This document shows positions 23,817 to 33,403 of a stretch of DNA of 64,000 nt, one piece after another. The translations under genes were made by a program, and so were the position numbers. The DNA is from Hippopus hippopus. Taxonomy: Eukaryota; Mollusca; Bivalvia; Cardiida; Cardiidae. The stretch is taken from contig OX328101.1 in assembly GCA_946811185.2 (NCBI GenBank), forward strand, positions 33,960,122 to 34,024,121, written 5' to 3'. How positions within the stretch are numbered: the first letter of the stretch is position 1; each line of letters starts with the position of its first letter. The notes under the pieces are model-generated. The model saw nothing but the letters and a program-made list of their open reading frames with translations, was not told the DNA's origin and searched no databases.

Positions 23817-25724
23817 GGAGGGAGGGAGAGAAATCAGAGAGAGGATGAAGAGAACAAGGGGGGGGGGGGAAAGAGAATGCAGGAGAGGTTGCACCTCAAA
23901 GAAAGTTATTTTGACAAAACAAATAACAGTGACATAACAAAAATACTTTGACATTTACACAGAGAAGATTTTTTTATAAATCCTGATAAAATACTGCCAT
24001 ATACAACTTTACCCTTATGAACATGTAATAACAAGACAGGACAAAAAACCTATTGTGCATTGCTACTGATTCAACTGTTTACTAAACAATACTGGGTTTT
24101 AACAACCCCAGCAAGGAAGGCAATGTCAGAAAAGGAGAAAAAGTCATCAATCAAATCACTTTTATGTTGCTATCTGCAAAAGCTTTGAATTTTGACAGGT
24201 CTAAAATTTTGCCGTTTGGTAAAGAGTTAAGGAAAGTCTGTTATTATCTTCTCTTCATACATATATCCGAGATTCTAAATTTGCATGATGACTACTATAC
24301 CTGGATAGTTATATCAACACCAAAAATATTTAGGTACCTGTTTATTTATGCTATAGCTGTAGTTACAGGATTGTTTTGATTTTTTTTCATGCATTTCATT
24401 CGTGATTTCTTTTAATGGTGCAGACAATTTTTATGCTCCCCGAAGGGTGAGCATATAGTCGCCGCTTCGTCTGTCCGTCCGTCCTTCCATTCGTCCGTCT
24501 GTCCGTCCAAAGCCATTTCTCCTCAACTCCTTGACCAAATTGGATGAAACTTCATATATGAACGCCTTAGGATATTGCGCCGATGTGTTTTTCCCAGTTT
24601 TCCAATTTGAGGCTGTGTCTTGGAAAAAGGGGGTTTCTTGTAAAATTCCAATTTTTACTAATATCTCCTTCAGTTTTCGTCAAAGTTTCATGAAGCTTCA
24701 CATTTATATTGTTTATTAAAAGTTTCACCATGTGCCCTTGTTTTTTTATCTATGCAAAACCATGTTACGGGAAAAGGGTGCTTAATGTCTTATAACTGTA
24801 GGTTTTGTTTTTTTGGACTCTGAAATTAAACATTTCCCAGTTTCTTCAAGACTATTCAAGATATATGTTGCTGATCAAAAGCCCCAGACCATGATTTCAT
24901 TCTTTCCTATTTATACTGTGTTATAGAAAAAGAGGGTATATTATTCGGATTGGAGCAAAGGATTACTTTCCAACTGTGTAAATCATAACATTTGAGCCAA
25001 GACACATTTGTATCAATTTCACTGGACAAGAATAGTGATTTTATATAGAGTGAAAAAATGATTGCAATTATTCCAATGAAGTTACGACAAACATTCAGGC
25101 AGTGTACTTTAGTAACCGTAGTATATTATTTGGATTGGAGCAAAAGATTACTTTCCAGCTGTGTAAATCATAACATTTGAGCCAAGACACATTTGTATCA
25201 ATTTCACTAAATAATGGACAAGAATAGTGATTTTATATAGAGTGAAAAAATGATTGCAATTATTTGAATGCCATGACGAAACACTAAATAATGGCCAAGG
25301 ACAATGATTCCACACTAAGATACCAGCAGCATAGTCCGAGACAGAAAATGTGTTCCAAGAAGTAGAAGCAGAGGTTATATCCATATCATTTGTTAAGGTA
25401 CAGTCCATAATGTTATTATTATTTTCTATTATTATTTCTTCTCTAAAGCCCAATATAGAAAAATTTGGGACTTATTGTTTTACTGTTGTTCCTCTGTCTA
25501 ATTTGCAATCTTTATATTTGGTATAAGATTAGGTTTCGTTAATTGATAAAAATTTGCTCAAAGTCGAATGTTCATTAAAAGCTCAAATTTTAACCCTAAA
25601 GATGCCTTTTATCTATGTGATCAGCTTATGTTAAGAACAACTATTGATATAAGGTCAAGCTCATTCCGGTTGTAGCATTTCTGAAAAGTCCCAGGTAACA
25701 TTGGCAAATGTAGTTTGGCAGACG
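22365..25724 (+). repeat. Tandem segmental duplication, copy 2
   Basis: It is the same order and mostly the same bases as 19227-22364, about 220 bp longer. The excess comes from a GA microsatellite expansion (23746-23824) and a partial internal duplication of about 172 bp (24947-25118 against 25119 onward). It ends GGCAGACG before GGACCAAACAC. Confidence 0.93.
23746..23882. repeat. GA microsatellite and G-run
   Basis: Runs of GAGAGAGA with GGAGGGAGGG, then a G-run near 23860. The matching site in copy 1 (20640-20710) is much shorter. Confidence 0.9.
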
Positions 25725-26224
25725 GGACCAAACACAAGTAGCCTGTTTCACCCCCACCCTCCTCTCCCGTGACCAACCATTTAACGACAGCCTTCACTTT
25801 CCTAAAAAGAGACCTGTTCAGGGTGCATAATCCGTCTACAACGGCTCTTGTTTTTTTTTTTTATTTTTGTACTGTATTTTACATGCATTTTAGATTTCAG
25901 TACATACCCATTTTAAGTAATGCATTTTGTCATTTCCCAACACATTTTTCTCCCTTTTAAAAAGCAAATCTCGTCATTTAAGCCAAATATTTTTTTTGAT
26001 TTGCTGCCTGCCTTTTATTTGTACAAGTCTAAAACTTTGTCGCCTTGGAAAGAGTAAACCAATACAATGCATTTGATTAGTTTCACTTTTGATTAATCAT
26101 GATTTTACAGTGTTGCATTTAAAATGATAGTGATAAAGTAGGTACAATTCAATTATTACGTTGCAGACTGCTTATAGACATGAAAAACTCAGATTTGATT
26201 ATAACCATACGTCTTAAATAGACT

Positions 26225-26895
26225 CCCTTTTCCAAACAAACCTGCCTTTTAAAGAATTCTAAAGAAAAAGGCTTTTTGTAAACATTGTGGGTAAAGGAGA
26301 AAAAGCTTGTAACCAGTATTTTCTCCTTTCCTCACAATGTTTCTACCTATACAAAGAAAAATTCTACCATTTGAGCAACATATAATTTGTTGTCTGTAAA
26401 TGAATCCTGTTTTAACAGTGTTTAACTTTGTCGTATGGTAAAGAGTTAATGACAAATTTGAAATTAGCCATTCTAATTGATTTTCAAAACATCGTTTCAC
26501 TTGCTTTACTATAAAAAGAGAGTTTAATCGTTTTGTAACGTTGCTCACATCTTCATCAAGCAGCTTCTTTATATAGATTAAACTAGCTACCTCGTGTAGA
26601 TGTCTTTTTCACCACTTGAAATAAGCAAATTTTTTTTTGCTCACCGTTTTTTCCACGCTGTTTATTGCTGAATTGGATCTTAACTCTATACTGCACAACA
26701 AAATCTTACAATCATCTATATTGAAAGTATTTGAGCAAGACATATAAAATTTCTCTCAAATGATGGGATTCGTCTATTATAGAATAGAAAACATGGTGAG
26801 AAAAGGAGAAAATGCTGGTTTCCAGCATTTTTCTTCATCTCACATTGGTTTAAAAAGAAGGTCTTCCCCAGGGTCGTGTTTGGTGAAAGGTTTAA
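26225..26895. mobile_element. Two F1 copies
   Basis: 26225-26448 (+) has core AAGCTTGTAACCAGTATT. 26682-26895 (-) has core ATGCTGGTTTCCAGCAT. A further core-less fragment lies near 25963-26055. Confidence 0.75.
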
Positions 26896-27154
26896 TTTAT
26901 TTCATTTATAAATATTTCAAAAGACTGTTTCAAAGTCGATTCCCAGAGACATGTTTAAGTGTGGTGTTTTCTTGAATATGAAAAACCCATATTCTCTCAT
27001 AGGCCTGACCTTAGCCTGCGGCTTTTGTGACCATGTTAAACTTGAAGTGTGAGCCGTATTACCTTCAACAGAATGTATTGCCGTGACAAAAAGTAGTTCC
27101 AAAATGCCATGCGTGAAATGTGATTATCACTGTCTTTACTTTTAAGCTGATTCT

Positions 27155-27350
27155 AAGGAATGCCATGTTTTAATTGCCCTAAAGACGAGGCTTTTGGAAA
27201 CATTGTTCTTAAAGGAGAAAATACAGGTTACCAGCTTTTCGTTCTTTTCCCCACCATATCTTTTACCCCCTATCTAAGACAATCCACGTTTCAATTCTCA
27301 TCAGTAAATCCTTTCTATTTGAATAAGCGTAACATTTTGTCGGCTGGTCA
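27155..27350 (+). mobile_element. F1 fragment
   Basis: ACATTGTTCTTAAAGGAGAA then AATACAGGTTACCAGCTTTT is recognisable. Its ends are lost. Confidence 0.5.
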
Positions 27351-27755
27351 GCTGTTTAGAGGTGGATCCATATGTTTTAAAGTTCAAGATTGTGTCTTAA
27401 CTTTTCACAGGTTGTGTTACTCTGTACTTTCAGTACTTCCAGGACTTTGATTCTTTGACAGTGGGCGTTTCCAGATGACTAATTTGAAAAAAATAGAACT
27501 CTGGAATGCCTTTAGGCGGGTTTGCAGACAATTTTCGACGCAGTGAACAACTGTTCAGGTAAATCAAACCGCAAAAGGCCATGTCTGTGTTAAGACATTA
27601 ATGGGCGCTAGTGGAGGAAAAATGCACTGACTTAATGTTTTTGGATTGAATTTACATACGTCGACGACGTCGAGAAACCAGAACGTTCAAACAAATTTTA
27701 CGTAAAGTAAACCACAAGAAATGACTCTAATTAATCTTAAATGTGCCTCTATTGA

Positions 27756-27985
27756 CCCTTTACCACACAAGTCCCAGTTTTAACGACCCTGTGGAAGAGG
27801 GCTTTTAGAATATTGTGGGAAAAGGAGAAAAAGCTTGTAACCAGTATGTTCTTCTCATCCGACATTGCTTTCTGTCCGGTTTCAAAGACAAATCCCATCA
27901 TTTGAGATACATCTTATCTGTAGCATTCCAAGGTTTTCATTTTGAACCAGTCCGTAATTTTGTTAACTGGTAAATAGTTATCCTG
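27756..27985 (+). mobile_element. F1 MITE
   Basis: CCCTTTACCACACAAGTCCC opens it, the core is AAGCTTGTAACCAGTATG, and it ends TAACTGGTAAATAGTTA. Confidence 0.75.
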
Positions 27986-28560
27986 CCAGTTTTAGCAGTA
28001 CATATTTGTAAGTGATCAAGTTCCATAGACCTAATTACATGATCGAAAACAACCTCAAGAACTGCTCGTGTGAGATCATGCAGTGACATTCTTTTTGTCA
28101 AAATTGAAGAACGCCCTAAGCGCAGAGGGGTGGGGTTGCGGGATGTGTTGTCACGGGTCCATCCCTTAACGAGTCTCTGATAAATGGAATCTAGGGTCGG
28201 GGCAATGACGGAAATTCCATTCTGATTTTCTTTAACAAGTGGAGAATGCATCCTCTGGTAAAAGCTGCATTTTTTTATTCTCACCCTTTTATCGTCAATA
28301 CAATAAAACGAGTACGACCTCCTCTACTTGAACACAAAGGTAAACCGGCATTTGCAGTTGTACGCCCCAAACAGGGCTCGTGCACTGGAAGAAAATTGTT
28401 GCAAACATCTCCTGATTGTTTTAGCTTTATATAACATCCAAATTCATATGCAGTAGCCATAGGTGAGAAATATATCAGTGTTCTCGACTAGAAAACTGTA
28501 GGATAATATTTAAAACATTCTAGAAAATGGCCCAAGGAAGGGCCCTGATACAGCATGCAT
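27985..28560. other. Unassigned sequence, no firm gene
   Basis: A - strand frame to 28284 contains ISVIAPTLDSIYQRLVKGWT and continues with more protein-like sequence. It lacks splice support and I recognise no family. Confidence 0.25.
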
Positions 28561-28735
28561 TTTATCACACGACTATTTTAAAATGAATACTTGTCCAAGT
28601 TGAAACCATTTGGAGACTTCAATTTAAGTGTGGCTCATATGGTGAAATTTCTCTTAGAAAGGGAAGAAAACATTGTTTTCAAAAGGCTACATCCTCAGGG
28701 TCGTTATAACTAGGAATTGTGTGATAGAAAGGTTA
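28560..28735 (-). mobile_element. F1 fragment, core deleted
   Basis: CTTGTCCAAGTTGAAACCAT opens it. AACATTGTTTTCAAAAGGCT shows the hairpin removed cleanly, and the end is TGTGATAGAAAGGTTAA. Confidence 0.65.
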
Positions 28736-28989
28736 ATGGAATCTGAGAAAGGAGACGACAACTATAAAGGGAGAAAAAAAGAAAAGAAACAAGAGCGTAC
28801 AATTTCAGACAGTTATTTCACAAGCTCGCCATATACAAGATCTGTATGAACTCAAAACTGTCATATTTTTTAGCCCTACAAGCTGCATACGATTATACTC
28901 ATTTTACAGAAAAGGACTTTTGGAAATGTTGTGACCAAATTAGAAATTGCCCACAAACAACACTTTCCCTCTTTTGTCTCATTTTTTTT

Positions 28990-29935
28990 AGCTCACCTGT
29001 GCTCAAGGTGAGCTTTTGTGATCGTGCTGTGTCCGGCTTCCATCGTCCGTCATGCGTCGTCAACTTTTACCTTGTGTACGCTCTAGAGGCCACATTTTCA
29101 GTTCGATACTCATGAAACTTGGTCAGAATGTTTGTCTTGATAACATCTCAGACGAGTTCGAAATGGGTCATGTCGGGTCAAAAACTATGTCAGTAGGTAA
29201 AATCTTAGAAAAACCTTGTGTACGCTCTAGAGGCCACATTTTCAGTGCAATACCCATGAATTTTTGTCAGAATGTTTGTTCTGATGATTTCTTGGACGAG
29301 TTTGCAAATGGGTCATGTTGGGTCAAAAACTAGGTCACTGGGTCATATCTTACAAAAACCTTGTGTACCCTTTAGAGGCCACATTTTGCAGTCAAATACT
29401 CAGGAAAGTTGGTCAGAATGTTTGTCATAATGATATCTTGAATGAGCTTAAAAACAGGTCACATCGGGTCAAAAACTAGGTCACCAGGTCAAATCTTTAA
29501 ACTACCCTGTATAGCTCTAGAGTCATCATTTTCTGTCCAATATTTATGAAAATTAGCCAGAATGTTTGTTTTGATGATCAATATGATGAAATTGAAAAAG
29601 GGTTAAATTGGTTAAAAAAAAACTAGATCGCCATGTCAAATCTTGGAAAAACCTTGTGTAGACTCTAGGGGCAACATTTTCTGTCCAACAGTTATGAAAG
29701 ATGGTCAAAATCTTTGTTTTGATAATATCTACAATTTGAAAATGGGATATGTTTGGCTAAAAAGTAAGTCACTGAGAAGAATTCTAGAAAAAGCTAGAGG
29801 CCGAATTTTCAGTCCAATATTATGAAAGCTTGGTAGAATGTTTGTCATAATATCTCGAAAGAGATTGAAAATGGGTCATGTTTGGTCAAAAGGCTCAGGT
29901 GAGCGACTTCAGGGCCATCATGGCTCTCTTTTTTT
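28990..29935 (+). repeat. Molluscan AGCTCACC...GGTGAGCG element with six tandem units
   Basis: It opens TTAGCTCACCTGTGCTCAAG with the hairpin partner AGGTGAGCTTTTGTG, then CGTCCGTCATGCGTCGTC. A unit of about 135 bp (CTTGTGTACGCTCTAGAGGC...GGTCAGAATGTTTGTC...GGGTCAAAAACTAGGTCA) repeats about six times, progressively diverged. It closes CTCAGGTGAGCGACTTCAGG. Unit peptides such as VRSRGHIFS are by-products, not a gene. Confidence 0.82.
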
Positions 29936-29969
29936 GTCGTTATTAAATGTTTCTGATGATGATAATTGA

Positions 29970-30441
29970 CTCTGTAAAAGACAACAAGTTTTAGACTTGT
30001 TTCTATTTGAAGCATTTGCAGACGAAAAATTATTCCTGAAACTGCAGAATAAGTGAAATGAAACTTTCAAGCCGATGGTAAAACCCATAATTTTACTATT
30101 TCAAAGTTATTTTTTTGTTAAAAAATGTCTCCTTATCGGACTGCTTGTTCTGTGCAGTCTGATCTTGGTCTACACTGTCCGCGAAAGATCCTCGAGTAGC
30201 GCTTAGCAGCCTAAGGGTTAAATGTGATTCAAATGTGGGTATTTGTCTTCGTAATAGTGAGAAAACATTGGAAAAAAACAAGAAAATACGGGGGTACTAG
30301 TTACCAGCATTGTCTCCTTGTCTCACAATGTTTTCAAAAGCATTCTAATGCTGGTAACCAGCATTTTCTCCTTTTCCCACAATGTTTTCAAAAGTCTTTT
30401 CTGTCAGGGTTGTTAAAACTCGGGATTGTGTGATAAAGGAT
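29970..30441 (-). mobile_element. F1 element with F2 inserted at its internal TTAA
   Basis: F1 left part runs about 29970-30053 (to GCAGACGAAAAATTA). F2 runs about 30054-30222 with core GACTGCTTGTTCTGTGCAGTC. F1 resumes AAATGTGATTCAAATGTGGG. The right hairpin arm and flank are then duplicated (30300-30346 and 30352-30395). Confidence 0.8.
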
Positions 30442-30864
30442 TTAAACCCGCGATTGTTTAGTGAGGTCTGTAAAGGGAACGTAGACACTGTACTTATTGT
30501 TTCGTCCGCGAATACAATTAGTCCTTGATGGTGAACAAAAACAATCATGGTTTGTATAATGACAACGGACTTTTTTTTTAAAATTCAGTCTACGAAGAAG
30601 TGACACGATTTATCGTGGAAAATGGAGGAAAAAAGACAAATACATCTTTTCGAGAACACGTGACATTTATTCAGGTGTAATTTATCAGCTGATGCAGAAC
30701 TAAATCTTACGACATAAATTTTATCGCCTGTATTTTCCGGTGTTTAAAATTCGCCTCGGGCAAAGAAATAACATATAAGCATTGGGCATAATAATTCACA
30801 TTTTGCACATCCGGACACTTGCGTCTCTTGTTTGGTGGTTTGAGAAGTTTTTAACGCCGTTTCA

Positions 30865-31145
30865 ACATCTTCAGCTCGGCTGTTCTCGAAGAAAACTCCG
30901 AGTTGTTGTCATAGCCCTGGCGTCGTTGTCTTCGTGGTGCAAAAAAAATGAACCTTTATATCTCTGTTTTTACTAAAGATGTACAGACTTGGACAATTAT
31001 TAACTATCAAAAAGGGAAACTCATTCAGCAGGGGCAGGTAACCATCAAAATATTTTTGATACAGTTATGCCCTTTTTTCGATTTAGAATTTTCGCTGGAA
31101 AGCAACTGCATCTGAACGTTGGAACCAACATGCAGTGCTCTTGTT
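30865..31145 (+). repeat. F5 repeat copy
   Basis: CAGCTCGGCTGTTCTCGAAG, GTTGTCATAGCCCTGGCGTC, ATATTTTTGATACAGTTATG and CATGCAGTGCTCTTGTTTC occur in F5 order. Confidence 0.72.
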
Positions 31146-31209
31146 TCTGTTATATCACGACAGCCATTGTACCTATTCGTGCTTTCATTCAGTTTCTTTT
31201 ACTAGTACT

Positions 31210-31410
31210 TAGCAAATATCCTTCAAAAGCCACCGGCTGCTTTCCCATATAAATATCGTCGAAACAATGATTAGCGTAGAAAGAGGAATACATTCTGTCG
31301 CAATGGCTTTCATCAATCCTCGGATTTGGCCCAACTAGGGAATCAGACCAGCCTTCCCCTTACTACAAGCTCAGTACACTACCAACTACCTACCAGACCG
31401 GCCTTCGTGT
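31210..31410 (-). repeat. tRNA-derived SINE
   Basis: On the - strand, GGTCTGGTAGGTAGTTGGTA (A box) and GGTCTGATTCCCTAGTTGG (B box) precede a body with ATTGCGACAGAATG. The body also occurs at 45930-46025 and 55540-55600. Confidence 0.62.
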
Positions 31411-31584
31411 CCTTTAGAAGATACAGTCACGCAAGATCAGAATGCGCTATAGTGCAGTGTACGATCTTGACCTGTTCCTTTCTATACACAGTTAATTGTC
31501 GGTAGATATTATATACATTTGTAACTCGTAAGTGGACACAAATTATGTTTGTTTTCGTAGATTACGTCTATTTTTATAGAAAAA

Positions 31585-31780
31585 GACAGCGACCCTAACA
31601 AAGATGACTTTTGAAAACATTGTTGGAAATGGAGAAAATGCTGGTAACCAGCATTTTCTCCTTTTCCAACAATGTTTTTTGCCAGCATATGAGGGACAGA
31701 TACCATATTTTGGGCTACAGTTGTTGTCATCAAATGCTTTTAACAGGAATGAGTAACTTTTGTTATCTAGTGTAAGTTTA
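31585..31780 (+). mobile_element. F1 MITE, ends lost, perfect core
   Basis: AACATTGTTGGAAATGGAGA leads to a core palindrome around GGTAACC, and CCTTTTCCAACAATGTTTTT follows. The hairpin survives better than the termini. Confidence 0.72.
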
Positions 31781-31863
31781 AGGGCGGTAGAGTTTGAATG
31801 ATGCCATCATTCATCATTCTTTTTTTCTGTTTTAGTGAGACAACTCGGCGTTTCTATATAAAT

Positions 31864-32125
31864 GAGCCATGCTCTGGCAAAAGGGGGCTTAATGCATCTC
31901 CGTAATCCATGGCACCAAGCAAGCCATCACATACATATGCATCCATAATAGCCACTTTTTTAACAACCGACTTAATCATGAGGTAGACTGGTCCTTGAAC
32001 ATACAGAAAATTGACCGATAGCGAAAGGTTTCGGCCCAAGTCAGCCTGCGCGGACTGCGCAGGCTGACCTGGGTCGAAACTTTTCGCAGATGCATTAAGC
32101 CCCCTTTTCACAGAGCATGGCTCAA
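31864..32125 (+). mobile_element. F4 MITE, full copy
   Basis: It starts GAGCCATGCTCTGGCAAAAG and ends CACAGAGCATGGCTCA. The central palindrome AGTCAGCCTGCGCGGACTGC plus its inverse is intact. Confidence 0.88.
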
Positions 32126-32229
32126 ATATATACACAGTGTACGAATATCTAAGTCTTTCAGTGCCCACTTTTTATACACTCGATCTTTTTCAAAGGCTGG
32201 AAATACAATCCACTGAAACTCAGAAAGAT

Positions 32230-32365
32230 TTTAATATTGTAGACGTGACTAAACAAGCAGATGGTATAGATCCAAGATCAGACTGCACAGAATGTGCAAT
32301 CTGATCGTGGATAGATTTCGTCCGCAAAGCCCGTTTTCGCCAACGGCTCTGAGAGAGTTAATGCA
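32230..32365. mobile_element. F2 variant 3 fragment
   Basis: The core is GATCAGACTGCACAGAATGT and inverse. It ends GCTCTGAGAGAGTTAA. Confidence 0.65.
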
Positions 32366-32449
32366 TTACCGTCCAAATATCTCGTAACTTGATCACAATT
32401 TCCCTGCTATGAATTTATGCGCTCGCAAGATGCCCGTATCGCTCTGTCC

Positions 32450-32600
32450 GTGAAGATAACCGGCATTTTTTCCATTACGCACAATGTTTTCTTCTCTAAC
32501 AGAACACTTCAGTTCATTTGTATCAATTTCGAAATGTTCGTTCGCAAATGCTTTGAATTAAGAGGAGTCTAAAATTTTACCGTCTGGGAAAGAGCTTATC
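32450..32600 (+). mobile_element. F1 right-half fragment
   Basis: CGGCATTTTTTCCATTACGC, GCAAATGCTTTGAATTAAG and ATTTTACCGTCTGGGAAAGA remain. Confidence 0.55.
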
Positions 32601-32659
32601 CTTGTCTTGTCTTCTTAGGGGAAATCGGAAACACTTGAAATTCAGAACCAGGACGTGTA

Positions 32660-33245
32660 TGGTTTATTCAATATAATGAAACAAAACATCATGTTTGATA
32701 CATGTAAGCTTAGTTCTAAACGACAAAAAGCATCCAGTAAGGTCCGAAAAAGGGCAACCACTTAATCCCATTAGGCTACCAGAAAAACGTTAATGCCAAA
32801 GTATAACAAATTACTCTATCAGAACGTTTTCTTCAACGCCTTTTCTAAAAAAATAGAACGCTACTAGTACAAGCTCGGATGAACAATATATCACCGTCTA
32901 CATGATGTAGCACAAAACGTGTATTCTTTACTCTTGTTCTTGCTCGTTGTCTTAAAATTGGGTAAGTAACTCACACACACAGCTAAACGTACATACACCC
33001 TCTTAGAAACACATATTCCCTGCAAAAGAATCACCGAAAACCCAAGATTTTAATAATAAAAACAAATTGAATAATCTGAAATAATATTCAGAGTGAAAGG
33101 ACACTCTCTGTTACTGATAAATGTTTAGTTTATTTAAAGAAAGAAAAGACAATCAATATCTATCAATCAAAGTGTCATAAAAGTCGTAAGTATTGCATAA
33201 TTTGGTGTTATTTTTGACAGTTGCTGTCAAAGTCACGTGACTCTA
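32660..33245 (-). other. Probable 3' UTR of the membrane-protein gene
   Basis: No recognised repeat occurs in this stretch, unlike most of the window. An AATAAA on the - strand at 32668-32663 is a plausible poly(A) signal about 580 bases after the stop codon. Confidence 0.45.
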
Positions 33246-33403
33246 TTACATTTGTGATGCGTCAGCTTGCGGTATAGTCTCAGCACCTTCTTGAACGGAG
33301 GCACTCTTGGAGGAAATCTTCTCGCCTTTCGCTTCCTCATAGTACATTGGAGGTATACCATTGACCTCGTACACCGGTGGCTCTACACCAATCGTGTAAA
33401 TTT
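33246..33403 (-). CDS. Membrane-protein terminal exon 9 (PPxY tail)
   Basis: The acceptor AATAATTTCAG opens the exon. It encodes EIYTIGVEPPVYEVNGIPPM, then YYEEAKGEK, and ends ADASQM with tandem stops TAA TAG. PPVY and PPMY are classic WW-domain ligands such as those used by NEDD4-type ligases. Confidence 0.82.

Noticed and set aside
23746..23937. Frame of alternating Arg and Glu
   Set aside because: Translation of a GA microsatellite.
29052..29825. Open frames with repeated VRSRGHIFS and similar peptides
   Set aside because: They follow the 135-bp tandem units of a mollusc interspersed repeat and decay with them. No domain was recognised.
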